A stretch of DNA of 64,000 bases from Cymodocea nodosa (GCA_036874045.1 CM072335.1:4422001-4486000); one strand, 5' to 3'. Shown: positions 11,570 to 23,783, counted from the stretch's first letter. A program made the numbers and translations. Notes: a model not told the origin generated them from the sequence alone.

Positions 11570-13260
11570 TACACATCATATAACCTACAAAAGCCCAAAT
11601 TATGAAGTTTACCCAACTCACATGCATCACACATGAAGACTTTTGAGTATTTTATCTTTGGTAAATCTCTAACTAAGTTTTTACTAGATAATTTATGTAA
11701 TAATTTCATATTTATATGCTCTATCCTTCTATGTCAAAGATATGTATTACTAGTTTCAACTAATAAACATGAATTTAAATCTACTACACCAAAAAGTAAT
11801 GATAAAATATAGACAGAATCTTTTCTTTTAGCAATAAACTTAGTTTCATCTATAATTTTATCAATGATCTTGTATAAGTTATCTTTAAGTAAAACATAAT
11901 AACCATTATCAATGAGTTGTATAACACTTAGCAAATTAAGATTTTCTATATATAGCACATTCAAAATAATACAAGTAGTAATTATTTAAATATTACTCAT
12001 ACCTATGATTTTGTCCTTACTTTTGTTTCTAAATGTTACACTCTCCTTCTTAGCATTTGTTATATCTTTCAGTAAGCTTTTGTTCTCGATCATATGATTA
12101 GAAATTCCATTATCTAAGATCTATTTTGATATTTTTTTCTTCTACAAAACAATTCAAGAAGAATTGCTTTTTAGTACCAATTGTTTTTGACGACCAAGAT
12201 CATTAAACACACTTTTCTTGTTGTTGTTTAAAAACTACTTAATGTTTTCATTGATAATCCATTTATGTGTAAGTACTTCAAATTTATCTTTAACTACATA
12301 CTTACTTTGAACCTTAGACTTATTATTCTTATTCCTATTGTTTTTATTATAAATAGGTTTAGATGTTGTATAACCAAGATCAAACCGATTTTTATTAGTC
12401 ATGAATCTATTTTGATATTGTTCATACATTTTAGTAAGATAATGTTTAGATTTTGTAATAGAAATTGAGTATTCAGTATTTACAAAATCTTTTTCTACAC
12501 TAAAATTTTTAATTAATGAAAATGTAGAATTAATGATAGGTCATTTACTCTTATCTTGAATTAAATGCATAGGTTTCTGAATTTTATAGTTACTACCTAT
12601 GTTTATAACATTAGAATTATTAGTAATAGAAACTTTAGAAATTTAAACAAGATTTTTATGACTATTATCATTCACGTTAGAAGTACTTTTTGATAAATCA
12701 CATTGATTTAATTTTTACTACATGATTTATCCTTTGATTTTCCTACTTCTACATATTTATCACATTGTTTCACTATAAATGGAATTTTAGTCTCTAAAAA
12801 CTTGTACTACAACTAATAAATCCTTTATTGGTTTAGGATTCTAGATTTGCTAGGTAATCAAATCTTAAACCACTCTAAGAGTACTTGTTAATAATCTAAC
12901 TTATTTTGACTTGAATTCCACTTACTAATCATGGAATTTAACTCCTCCTCTCTTATTTTTAATTTATCAATCTTTAAGTTCAGATCATCTATTTCATCTT
13001 TCAATTTTTCATTTTTAGATTCAATTTTGAACTTTTTAGCATTTATATTATGTATTTCTTCATGCAAAATGGATTCAATAAATTTCAAATTATACAAATC
13101 TACATCATATTTTTCATTATCACTTTTAAACTTTTCTAAAGTTGTAGACAAGAAATAATTTTCTTCTTCCAAAGTAAACAAAATTTTGTAATACTTTTCT
13201 TTTCCATTTTACAAACTTTAAGTTTTGTTCTTGTTGACTTAAGTGTATTTTTTTATAAGC
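11570..13260 (-). pseudogene. Copia gag / protease / pre-integrase remnant
   Basis: Read on the minus strand, the order is Copia-like. A coiled-coil Lys/Glu/Asn-rich end of Gag lies at 13181-12888 and a basic Asn/Lys-rich stretch at 12429-12235. A worn aspartic protease follows near 12120-12000 (LDNGISNHM where active families have a D[ST]G triad before a HM). Then comes the GAG-pre-integrase zinc-binding region at 11960-11600, with LLSVIQL, HRRIEHINMKLLHKLSS and MCDACELGK, so the His-His-Cys-Cys ligands are still readable. Stops and frame changes separate the pieces. Integrase core, RT and RNase H do not follow; homology breaks off near 11560. Confidence 0.8.
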
Positions 13261-14400
13261 AAACAAGCAATTTCATGAAATAAGATTTTTTAAGTCTATT
13301 AAATCAAATTTGTTAAATTGGTTGTAAGTATAGAGTGTCTATTGTATTAGTATGCAAGAATAGGTCAAACTCACAAGGAATAGTTGCAAATTTGACTATT
13401 TAAATATTCATAGCTAGAGTTAAATGTATACGACTACTCTCTTACTTCATTAAGTTAACTTTTTTTTGCATCGACTCATCTCTCAAGAGATAGTAAAGCT
13501 TCTAGCCTTTGTTTTGGGTTGATACCACTATGCTGAAGAGAAGATCGACTTACAAAAGTCTTGGTTTGCAATCCAATAGAGAGAGGAGCGTTTGATAGTA
13601 AGTGGTTAAGTTTTCAATGGTGTAATAATGTTACATGTAATGACGGTAGTTTTCTTACTATTAATAGAGAATTTTACCTTTCATCATTCGCTCATCTAAA
13701 ATAATGGAAAAAAAACAAAACTCATTATCTATGTTTTATGCTTATTAAATTTATGTTGTATCATTTGTGTTAGTATTGTCAATCGTGTTGAATGTTTTGT
13801 GTTTGTTTAATTTCAGTTATGCTTTTCATTGAATGTTTAAACTAGTTAATTTAAATTTTTGAAATCTCAATTTAAAATCTACTGTTTTGATATATTGAAT
13901 GCTAGAATCGATCAATGATGAATACAGTATAAACTAGCATACGAAAGCTTAATAGATTATTGTTTACAATGTATAGAATCGCCCAATTGATAACTGTATT
14001 CTTTTACAAACTATAGTTTTAATTAGAAGTTACTTGAGAGTTCGTTGAGTTAAACCTAACTCCACAAGGTAAGTCTATTGAGTTAAACATAACTCAATGA
14101 ACTAAGTCTATTGAGTTAACTGTAAATCAATGGAGTGAGTATATTGTGAATATATATTTTATTTTAGTTATGAAGATTTATTGAGTAGAACGATTTCATC
14201 AATTCTTTATAGGATTGACCTGTATTTGCACACTTACATGATAGACATTATACACTTGCAATTAATTTAACAAATTAGATTTAATATAGTTTTGAATCTT
14301 GTTCGTGAAAATTGTTTGTTTACTTATGAACAAAATATTTAAGTTGACAAATTCAAGACAAAACAACACAACCTACTTAGATCTTTAACTGATAAATAAC
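13240..14400. repeat. R1-family block, two parts in inverted orientation
   Basis: R1 is a non-coding repeat whose first hallmark is a block like 'gtgcaagtacaggtcgatc' followed by a CACAGGGA-type word. Here one hallmark lies on the plus strand at 13325-13385. A second lies on the minus strand near 14200-14260, followed on that strand by the rest of R1 as far as 13440. The reverse complement of 13450-13560 matches the 'atctcctcttcag...atcaac' section seen at 34200, 43860 and 47030. Confidence 0.65.
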
Positions 14401-14629
14401 TTAATACTTCCTTTAGTGTGTCTAGTGGTAACTCCCTAGTTTCCAATTGCTATGATTCTATATTTAGTAACATAAAAACAAAAATAGACATTAACAATTA
14501 ATTTATTGGCAAACTTGTGGAGTTATGTAATAACTCAATAGACTTGAAAACAATAAAAACTATTTTTGTTATAGAGTTTCCTATAGGTTTTTTTTCTATA
14601 ATATACATATATATTATTTATAACAAGCA

Positions 14630-15480
14630 TTTTACTTCACTCAGCTTCCCTCTTATAGAAGGTATCAATCTCATTTACGTTTCTAGTTAAAGGATTTGAT
14701 ACTGATTGACTTAGTAATCCTCCTATAAGTCTAACTTCAATTAGTTCTTTTAGTCTATTTGATATATTTCTGTTCATGTTTTAATTTTAGATTGCAACAT
14801 TCCCAAATATTTCTATTCCTTTTGTTATAATGCTTGTCCATATTGAAGATGCACTCTCATTACAAGAATGTGTTCTATGACATGCGTTAAGGTTCTTAGA
14901 TTTATAGATACGTGTTCCAGTCTTCCCATTAAATTACCAATAACCATTAAACACATGAAGTCATGATCATGGAGAAAAGAATAATTGTCCAGCTAACTCC
15001 ATAGACTAACTTTATTGAGTTACAGATAACTCAATGGAGTAACTTTGGTTACTATTCCTAACTCTACAGGTTAACTTCGTTGAGTTACAAATAACTCAAC
15101 AAAGTAACCTTATATTCTATATCCAACTTCATGGAGTTACAGTTAACTCAACAGACTAACTTAGTGGAGTAAACACTCAAGCAGATTTTCTCAATAAATC
15201 TATTCCTTAAATTACTTCTATGTTTCATTTTTGCACATTATCAACATAAATACAGTGAAATACATAATCATTCATGCAATTAATTCATGCTAACAAAGCA
15301 AAAATCAATATCATTTCAATTCATTTATAACACAATACTTTAATTCTACAAACAAGTATATATATATATATATATATACATATGGGTTTTCACTACAACT
15401 TTTGCATTAAATCATTACATTCATAATCATCATTGTAAATGATAGGTTGATTCTCAAAAAATATATATATAAATTTCACA
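14630..15480 (-). pseudogene. Gypsy gag tail joined to leader (internal deletion)
   Basis: 14640-14800 matches the gag C-terminal segment at 16340-16500 and 37820-37980. 14810-15400 matches the non-coding leader at 39330-39960. In the better-preserved copy these two parts lie about 1.4 kb apart with gag between them, so most of gag was deleted here. The leader part holds the palindromic words 'gttgagttacaaataactcaac'-like at 15020-15090. A (TA)n run sits at about 15358-15377. Confidence 0.6.
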
Positions 15481-15534
15481 TTTTCATACAAAATTTTTCA
15501 ACATGATACATTGTAAGTAGATCATTAATACATT

Positions 15535-16200
15535 TACTCTTTTCTCCTTAGTTCATCTACTTCCTTCTAGAGTTTTTTCAATTGTAATTCTATTTGATTT
15601 ATATGATCTGTCGCTAATCAAGACTCTTTAAAAGGTCCAGTAGTGACAGCAACAACATCATGGTTTTTGTATTCCTTTGTAGAGATGGCTTTGAATCTAA
15701 TCTTTTTTTATGTCCATCTTGTGAAGTCAATTGCCTCCATCATCAATACTAATATCAAGTCTCCAAAAAATAATTTCTTCTTTGTAGATCTAATTTTTGA
15801 CAAGAATACATAACACCAATTCATTTGAATTTTATTTACAACTACATATGTGACCAACTTTACAAATTAACTTAGTTCAATATCATGGTCATGTCTTTGA
15901 TAAACAATTTTTATTAAAATATTGATTACCATGTGTGCTTTTCCTTTTAAGTACTTCATTCTATTTAAAAGTTTCACACTAGGGTTGATGGTCAAACACT
16001 ACTTAATTTCCTGTTCTATCGATTCAAGTGCGGTTGTTTCTTCTAAAATTTCAATTTCCTCATTTTTAAGTCCACAAATACTATGAAGGAGCTTGGGTGT
16101 TATTTGTATATCTACCAACATTAATATTCCATTTTTTTCCTTAATATTTGCATAAAAATAGAGCACTAGATTTTCATAAATTACATGCCCATTCAACTAT
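15535..16200 (-). pseudogene. Retroelement third-ORF fragment with coiled coil
   Basis: A minus-strand reading region with few stops: an open part at 16196-15999, then after one stop a continuation to about 15540 containing KIQMNWCYVFLSKIRSTKK and a C-terminal coiled coil with ELQLKKL and KEVDELRRK. The combination of a globular part and a terminal coiled coil resembles the extra ORF found downstream of pol in Athila- and Sirevirus-like elements. The assignment is by resemblance only. Confidence 0.5.
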
Positions 16201-16339
16201 CAGTAATAATTGATTAAGAAACTCTATAAATTGTTTTTTGAATAAAAATTATTACTTATAGTTTGAATTATTAATTTTGTTGTTGCTGTTACACTATATT
16301 TTTTTCCATAATATACATATATATTATTAATAACAAGTA

Positions 16340-16795
16340 TTTTACTTCATTTAGCTTCCCTCCTACACGAGGCATCAATCTCATTTACATTTCTATTTAA
16401 AGGATTTGGTGCTGATTGACTTGGCAGTCCTTCTATAGGTTTAACTTCAATTGGTTCTTTCAATCTATTAGGTGTATTTTTGTTCATGTTTTGATTTTGA
16501 ATTGTAATATTCCCAAATACTTGATCTAAACGATTGGTCAAGTTTTGAATTATCTTTTCTAATTTCTCTATTCTAGCTCCTTGGTCAATTAATACATTAA
16601 TACTTTGATTTTTATCATTTATCTTCTCTCCTCCTTAGAAATTGTTATTTCTTTAGGATAGACTAGGTTGATTTGTCCAATTAGTATTGTAAGAATTACT
16701 AAAATTATCTCTTTAGTTTCTAGCATAAATAGCATCTAATTCATTCGTACTTACATTTTGTTTTACTAGCTTTTGATTCAATGATAATTCTTTTA
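16340..16795 (-). pseudogene. Gypsy gag C-terminal fragment
   Basis: Open on the minus strand at 16541-16347, with the same sequence as the gag tail at 37820-38050, including a conserved Leu/Ile/Pro-rich linker and a terminal 'CRREAK'-like end. It is cut at 16795/16796, where LTR family B begins in the middle of the gag coding sequence; the intact comparison (38250-38270) continues through that point. Confidence 0.7.
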
Positions 16796-17835
16796 CAACT
16801 AAAACTCTAATTCAAACTATCAATAATAATTTTTATTCAAAAATCAATTTATAGAGTTTCAATCAAGATTCACAAATTGAAAACTCTTGAATCTTAAGTG
16901 TTATAAATTTTACAATCAAAATACACTTTAGCAATTTACTATAATTCATAGACAAGAAAACAAATATGCAGAATTTAAATTATTTCTCCCTATTTGCAAA
17001 ATCATTCTCTTCAATTTTTCAAATCTTTAGCGATTGAATTCTTAAACTTCACCGAATTTGAGAATTCTAGAGAGAATCAATCAATATTTTTAAGAGGCTT
17101 GAGCAAGTGGTTATTTTCTTCTATTTTAGTAAGCACTCTTGATCAACGTAAACATATGCCTTAAATAATCAGTACTCATCATATGCACACATCCACTCTT
17201 CATGTCTTGATCTACATCATTCTTAATTGATTTTGATCTTTCATTCATAATTCAGTATTTTTCAGAAGATATCAACCTTCCATAAAAAATACCACATTTT
17301 GTACCATGTTTCTTCATAATTTATTGCTCTAGATCATTCGAAAAATTCTCTACAAAACAACATTCTCGACTAAATTTTTCATCAAGTGTAATAACATCTT
17401 GCTATATTAGTACTAACTTAACACATAATAGAATATAAAATTATAACTCAACGAATCTAGCATATGACATACACATGATATAAATCAAATGTTTCTATAA
17501 TAACAATATATTATGAGCCAAAATAACTCTTTTATAACACTAACCTAATGTGTTGCTTTAATATTCAAATATGCAACTCAATGCATATAGTTATGTTAAC
17601 TTAACGAGTTAAAGATATGCAACTTATGTGATACACAATAACAATTATAAAACCAAATTCAACATGTGTATTATACTAACTCAATGAGTTATAGTATACA
17701 ACTTGAATATAAATTGTAACGTAATATTGCTAACTTAATGAGTTATTCACATGCACAACACATGATACATAAATATACAAATTAAAATATATCATGTTAA
17801 ACTGATAAAAACACATTAAACTAACTCAACGAAAA
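16796..17835 (-). mobile_element. LTR family B, left part (truncated)
   Basis: Aligns throughout with 4768-5800. It stops abruptly at 17835, and the missing remainder (equivalent to 5833-6000) is found at 54591-54747. Insertion is inside a Gypsy gag remnant, so this copy is younger than that gag. Confidence 0.7.
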
Positions 17836-18254
17836 TTTTGCTAAATGTTTGAACTCATTATATACATGTATTGATTACAACAAAATAATTTCTACAAGAA
17901 AAATATCTCTATATTCATAATTAATAATTACAGTTCACATATTTCATACATAAATTATCATAATCATCTAGCATTAAAAATTTACACAATGTATAGTATA
18001 AAATTTAAAAAATTTACACAGTATAAAATGACATTCAAAAAGGGTGGGGAAAAGGTCGCACACATGAAAATAAAGGTTTTAGGTTTTAGTGGTTTAACTT
18101 ATGGTGATGGACCCAATAATATGTTGCATTCCCTTTGCCCATGTAGAATGTGATGATTAAAAAAGAATAAGAAGAAGAAGTATGGTTTAATCGAACTTTT
18201 TTAGCCAAACAAAAGTTCAATTCAATCAAATGATTTCATTTAAGTAAAATTAAA
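17836..18254. other. Low-complexity gap with duplicated flank segment, copy 1
   Basis: 17836-18110 is AT-rich without features. 18125-18250 holds a segment also present at 30110-30270 and 54510-54590, marked by 'gtagaatgtgatgattaaa' or a close variant and followed by 'ccaaacaaaagtt'-type words that form an imperfect inverted repeat. It appears to be part of the unit that was duplicated together with the peptide gene. Confidence 0.55.
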
Positions 18255-18914
18255 TTAAGCAACATATTCGGTCTTTGTGTTTACTTTAAATGTGTATTTA
18301 TATTTTCTTTTAGAAATAAACAAACAATTTCTACAAATTAGATATCAAATCTAATTTACTTTTAACTACAAGTGCATAGTATCTATTGCATTAATGTGCA
18401 AATATAGGTCGATCCCATAGAGACTGAGTAAAAATTTTATACTATTTTACTTTTTACAACTAAAGTTTTGTATGTGTTAAATTACGCACTTCGTTGACTT
18501 ACTACTAACTCAGCGGACTTAGTTCGTTGAGTTATAGTTAACACAATAGATTAACCTCGTAGACTTAAGTTAACTCCACGAATTTCACTAGTAACTTCTA
18601 ATTATATTTGTTGTTCACAAAGTAAGTCAATCATTCATTAGGCATTTCTATGAAATATAAACAATATCAATTAAACTTTTAATATTAGTTTATATGATAT
18701 TTATCATTGATTAACACTAACATTCAAATATTTCAAATAGTAACCATTAAGATTTTAATATTGTATACAAACAAATTTAAGTAATTAATAATACGATTTT
18801 CTATTTTTTAGAATCAAATAAACATAAAACATTCAACATTACTTACAATACAAAATAAACAATATAACACAAAATTTCTAACTATAAAAATAGATAATAA
18901 GGTTTTTAGTTATT
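18255..18914 (+). repeat. R1-family block, 5' part
   Basis: Starts in the same way as the copies at 33365, 42950 and 46179 (…aaataaacaaacaattt…) and carries the hallmark 'acaagtgcatagtatctatt' at 18369-18388. It then follows the R1 order: palindromic 'aactcagcggacttagttcgttgagtta'-like words, then the 'aaataacatcaattaa' section. It ends near 18914, where the upstream region of peptide gene 1 begins. Confidence 0.7.
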
Positions 18915-19625
18915 TTTGTGTATCTTTTAATATATAGACATAATGCATACCGGTCATACTTCTCAAAAGAAACCATAAAATACAAAAGTACGAGATAATT
19001 TTTGAGAGACCCCTAAATATATACTAATAATTGTATTTCAAAATAAAAAACCTATCTAAGCATTCATCATTTAATGTGAAGAGTTGATGATGTTAATGTT
19101 CAAATTAATACAAAATTATTTAGATAATTAATAAATTTGAAGCAAGAAAGGTATTAAGATAAACTCATAGCCCCGTTAAGAATATCATGGATAGCGGAGA
19201 ATTGGGCACTTGTCATTATCCGTGTGATTATTGCATACACGTCAAATGAAAAAAAAAAACTATGGATACATTTCGTCGTTATCTGAGTGGAAGTTGGTAT
19301 GTTGTCAACATCAACATCATTCATTTTTGAAAATTGAAACAATAAAATCATTTTTAATTTTTCTAACATTTCATAATGGCAAGAGTTAAGAAACATTATG
19401 TCTACAAACTAGGCATTGAAAACAATAATACAATAAAACTTGTTTAGCCTAATGTGTGGCAAACACCATCCATGATTGAGTTATAATACCATAGATCTTG
19501 TATAAAAAGAAATATTTCCAAGCCTTCACGTTCACTATAAGTAGGATTGTAGCAGGGCATTCCTCCTCCTCCTTGAACAGAAGCGACAACCATAAGATCA
19601 CAACTCCTATTAAAGAGTGATCAAA
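18915..19625 (+). promoter_or_regulatory. Upstream region of peptide gene 1
   Basis: About 710 bp aligned in reverse with 57069-57760, upstream of gene copy 3, so it is a duplicated promoter rather than random spacer. The TATA-like word is TATAAGTA at 19536-19543, 90 bp before the ATG; copies 2 and 3 have TATAAATA at the same spacing, so this one carries an A-to-G change. A C/T-rich 'cattcctcctcctcc' leader lies between TATA and ATG. A related orphan promoter fragment lies at 22490-22690. Confidence 0.7.
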
Positions 19626-20022
19626 ATGGAGCGCAAGGCATTCGTTGTTTTCTCCATGTTGATGCTTGTTCTGCTCTATATTGGTTCATCGGAGGTTGCA
19701 GCAGCGAGGGAGTTAACCAGAGATGCTCAAGTGGTGGATGAGGTTGCTGGTAAGTTAATGAAATGATTGGTTCTCTAAAAAATTTGTAGTGTCGATTGAT
19801 TAATTTGTACAGTTAAATTCTTTCGAAACATAACTTATAAGCAAACACATTATTACCATATTATGTATTGATTTCTGAAAATTACATGCATGCATGAGTG
19901 CAGAAGAGCTGGATGCACCAAATGTGTCCATTGATGGTTTTGCAGGACCTGGCCATCATCATCACAAACGCTACTGTTGCAAATACTTCCATGGCCATTG
20001 CCATCGTTGGTGCCATCACTGA
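19626..20022 (+). CDS. Small secreted His/Cys-rich peptide precursor, copy 1
   Basis: Two exons, 19626-19749 and 19904-20022, joined across a 154-bp GTAAGT...GTGCAG intron; the product is 80 residues. Residues 1-26 form a signal peptide (MERK, then a Val/Leu/Met core ending SSEVAA), followed by a charged linker of about 30 residues. The C-terminus is a compact domain starting GPGHHHHKR with RYCCKYFHGHCHRWCHH: four Cys as CC-X6-C-X3-C and nine His. The hydrophobic start ending in SEVAARE resembles the plant glycine-rich/Cys-rich secreted family typified by Pfam GRP (PF07172), but no glycine repeat is present. Secretion and disulfide or metal binding are inferred from composition. The ATG is the first after the TATA word, and the frame ends at TGA 20020-20022. 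Unspliced transcripts would stop five codons into the intron. Paralogs lie at 32018-32395 and 56676-57068. Confidence 0.85.
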
Positions 20023-20330
20023 AAAATCTTGAATTAGCTCAATTAGTCAAGCATTTGTGAATCATGTATTACTAAATAAATGTTGGATGCTTAGAGCTAG
20101 TGCATGATATTGGTATCGAACCAATCGGGAGTTGTTTATCTACGTACCATCGCTAGTAGCTCAAGGCTTATATGTTGTTCCGTTTCTTTTTAATGGTATG
20201 TGTCATTTCCAAAATTAAAATGGAATGTGAAAATATGATTGATGCTTACTTAAATATTTCTATGCATAGGATGCGGTTTGATTTGAAAGGAGACATTTCA
20301 ATTCATTAAAAACTAAAGTCTATGATTTTT
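20023..20330 (+). other. 3' flank of peptide gene 1
   Basis: Aligned with the 3' flanks of copy 2 (32396-32690) and, more weakly, copy 3 (56500-56675). It includes an AATAAA poly(A) signal candidate at about 20074-20080, followed by 'gttggatgcttagagctagt'. Homology ends near 20310. No other gene is visible to 20900. Confidence 0.55.
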
Positions 20331-20969
20331 TCTTAAAAAAAGAAAACCTTGCCAAAGTAAAGAAGTTTGATACTATAATAAAAGAGACTAAAGAGTCGTT
20401 ATTACGTGATGGAATCAGTACTTAAAATACGTAAGTAAAAATCAAATCTTAATAAACTTATTCTATCTCTCTTCATCAATGTCAATATATTCTTATATGA
20501 AATTTCATCCTTAAATTTACAATTTTCAAGTAATTATGATACATTCGTCTCCATGTCTTTAAATGAATTTCCACTTCTTCTTTTTGTAATACATGTATTT
20601 CTTTTATTATTGTATTTCTCAATTACTTCATCCTAAATATTTCTTTCCATCTTGAGTTTTTTTTTTACGTTTAACATTTCTTACAAAATATCTAAAAAAA
20701 ATACATTTACATCAGCATTCTTAGTTATATAACTCAATATATGAGCAATATGAGCGATAAAATAAACAAAAATGATATGAGTGAAACCAAATGCTTGGAA
20801 GTAGTAAACAAAGCCAGCAACCTTCAACACTCGAAATGGACAATAAAATATGGTAGTTGACAATCAAAACAATGGTACAAAAAAAAATTAGCTAGAAGGG
20901 GAGATTTGTGTACTGAGTATAGCAACAAGCTTTAGGCTCAAGTAGCGAGCAATAGTAGAAGAGTAGTAG
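20331..20969. other. Gap without features
   Basis: AT-rich spacer with homopolymer runs near 20335-20345 and 20655-20665. Short frames on the minus strand (20681-20863) have no family resemblance. Nothing else is seen. Confidence 0.4.
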
Positions 20970-21430
20970 AAGAGCAACAAAGATCTTGCTAGAAGTGGAG
21001 TAGTACAAATCAGGAGATATTGTGTGGAACAGTGGGGCAGTGAAGTAGAAGTGGAGATGATATCATGAGCACTGATCTTGTTGGAAGGGTTCTTCGAGCA
21101 CCAAAAGAGCAACAACAGGTTGAGCACACAAGAAGAAGTTAGGATGATAGCATAGTGAAGAGAGATCTTGCTAAAAGTGGAGCAATAGATATCGAGAGAC
21201 ATTGCATGGAACAATGGAGCAAAAGTGGAGATTATGTCGCGAACACCAATCTTACTAGAAGGGTTCTTCAAACACCAAAAGAGCAATGGTAGGCCGAGCA
21301 TGCGTCTTGTTGAAAGTAGAGTAGTAGAGATTGAGAGACGTCGTGTGGAATGGTAGAGCAGTGGAGTAGAAGTGGAGACAACATTGAGAGCATCGATCTT
21401 GCTAAAAGGGAAAATTCAAGCAACGAAAGA
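20970..21430. repeat. Imperfect long-unit minisatellite
   Basis: The module '(g)atcttgct(a)gaagtggagta' followed by 'gagagac(a/g)t...tgtggaa' recurs at about 20983, 21172 and 21305, along with repeated 'gggttcttc(g/a)a(g/a)caccaaaagag' words at 21085 and 21260. The open minus-strand frame over it (21301-20888) is a product of the repeat and has no recognisable domain. Confidence 0.65.
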
Positions 21431-22489
21431 GCGAAGTCGAAAAATTGGATAGGGAGAGGTTAGAAATGAAGGAGCAGTAAAGGAAAATTTTCCTTTTTAT
21501 ATGGTGGTAATTTATCCTTTTTCTTTCAGAGAAGAAGTATGTACACTAACGGTATTCGAATAAAATTCAACGATTTCTCCTTTTGTTAGTTGAATTTCAT
21601 TAGATACTAACTTCCCTATGGTATAATTTTACATGTAACTCCAAAAAGGAGAGCAGGTGCTAGGAGTGGCTACGTAAGAACTTGCTATGAATCAATATGA
21701 TTTTCACGAACTTATGAACCTATTATGTATGGTTCAACAATTTCATATGACAAGTATCAATAGGGGTAAACGAAAACTTCATATATATATATATATATTT
21801 AGGAAATTAAAGACAATCCTCCAAGCAAATGGTTAGGAATTAGCCACGTCGTTGCTTACCAAGTGACAATTAGTAGTGGCTTTGATTAGTAGTGGCAATT
21901 AATGAATATCTAGCTAATTGTTGAGATCAGCACGATTATAATTATTAAACTCAATCCACGAACAAAGTGTGTGCGTCTATGTATATTATATAGTAAACGT
22001 ATGGTGAGCATTGGATTTATTTACATCGATCCTTACACGTACAGGTGTTGCATTTGTCCTCAACTTGTCGATACTTCTCGATCTTCAAATCGGTAGATTG
22101 ACATGGTAGATTGTAGAAGCCACACATACGAGTCTCTCGTACTTAATTCCTCTCAATCAATTAATATTGGACCAACCAAAGCTTTTGTCGATGTAAAATG
22201 ACATCCATGGAGATGCCTCTGGATCTAACCTTGGGATTAGAACAAATCTTTTTAGTCAACTTGAAGGAGATAATCAAAAGGGCTAAATAAAGAAGGGTTT
22301 TTCTAAAAATATCTTTGTTATTTTTTATAATTCTTAATATATGCTTACTATTTTTAATTTCATGTTAATAACTTTGTTGTTTCATATTTGTTATCTAAAT
22401 GCATGCCTTCAGTTTAAATCGACCGTTGAAAATAATCAACTTCTTTTGACCATTAACTAATGCTGAAATTATTAAAAACAATCAAATGA
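21431..22489. other. Gap: spacer with one (TA)n
   Basis: A dinucleotide (AT)n run lies at about 21780-21798. The rest is unique-looking sequence with no convincing exon, domain or repeat partner within the window. Confidence 0.4.
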
Positions 22490-22690
22490 GAATATCAAGC
22501 ATAATGGAGAATTGGACACATGGCATTGTTTATTTGGCTATTACTTACACATCACCCTTCTTCATTATTAATTTGGGTGGAAGTTGGAATGCTATCCACA
22601 TCATTCATTTCTGAATATTGAATCATCGATGTTTGCAAACTAGACATTGAAAATAATCATACAACAAAATTTGCTGAGTACAATGCGTTA
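22490..22690 (+). pseudogene. Orphan promoter fragment of the peptide-gene family
   Basis: Aligns with 19180-19450 upstream of copy 1 and with the equivalent stretch of copy 3 (about 57225-57490): shared words include 'ggagaattgg', 'gtggaagttgg', 'catcattcattt' and 'aaactag(a/g)cattgaaaa'. The match ends about 180 bp short of where the start codon should be. 22691-22860 contains no signal-peptide or Cys/His exon, so the gene body has been lost. Confidence 0.65.
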
Positions 22691-22859
22691 AAAAACAAAA
22701 TTCAAATTCAAAGATTGAAATACCGAAATTTAGAATACCGAAATTTGGGAAGGAGGTTGGGGGTGGAGATATTGGAAGTGGTTAATCTCTTCATTATTAT
22801 AAATAAAGGTAATTACATGAAGTTTAATATACTTATATTTTGATCACTGGAAGAACACC

Positions 22860-23783
22860 ATTAGAGTCTCACTATACAACTATCGATCATTTGCCATTCA
22901 CCATTGTCGTCTGTTGTAATCGATGCACGCTTCCACAATGATATAAGAGTCAGGTTGCTGACTGTCTCACCTGCACGTACTATTTCTGCTCGTGTGAGTT
23001 GCTACTATTTCGCCAACACACGTCGTGGCCCATGCATATGCATTCTGCATGAAGCTCCATGCACGAACCCCTCTCTACTAAGTCATTGCCCTACACGCAC
23101 CTCAATCAAACACCGTGCTCGTCACTACTCAACCCATTGCTCTAGGCATGCACGCAACTCCCCCCCTACACTCTGCCATTGCTCAACCCTTCGCTCTGTC
23201 TATGCACACTCCTCCACCACCTGACGTTGCCACTCCCACACATGTGCGCATCATCGCCCAACCTTGCGTGTGTGCTCCGCCTACTGTCGCCACCCCCACA
23301 CATGCCTTCTACCTTCGACCGCTACCTCCCTCTTCCACGTTGTAGCCTCCAATCATTCACCCAAAATAAGGGTAGTCGGTTAGGGATTTTTGTCTCCCCT
23401 CTCTTTTTCTTTTCGGTAATAGTATTATAATATATTATATTAGAAAATTAAAAAAATAATAATAATTTACATGTAATTTATTTTTAATTGTTAATTTTGT
23501 TAGTCATTATTTGAATTACATGTTTAGAAATCGCATGCTTTAATTAGTAAATTTAAATCTTTGTGTGTGTTGTTAATTTAAATTAAATCTTTTAAAAATT
23601 TGAAAACCAAATTTTTGGAATTAGTTTTTTAGAAATTTTTTTTTGAAATTCAAATTGGAAAATTGAATATTTAAATTTAAATTTGAAATTTTTTGAAAAT
23701 TACAAATTTTCTAGAATTAGTTTTCTCTTAAATCTGAAAGTGAAAATTTGATTTCAATTGTAGATACCAAAATAGCTACCAAA
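22860..23783 (+). mobile_element. Copia-like 5' non-coding region, C-rich
   Basis: 22990-23520 aligns with 32700-33360, including a 'cacccaaaataagggtagtc'-type block and 'gggatttttgtctcccctct'. The C/T-rich tract opens long but meaningless frames on the plus strand (22904-23430). Because a Copia gag follows at 23784, it is most likely LTR and leader sequence. A primer-binding site was not found. Confidence 0.6.

Noticed and set aside
12265..13158. Plus-strand frames over 12265-12468 and 12931-13158
   Set aside because: Mirror images of the minus-strand Copia gag coiled-coil region.
22904..23430. Overlapping plus-strand frames rich in Cys, His and Pro
   Set aside because: They are produced by a C/T-rich non-coding stretch that is repeated at 32700-33300; codons are not conserved in frame between the two copies.
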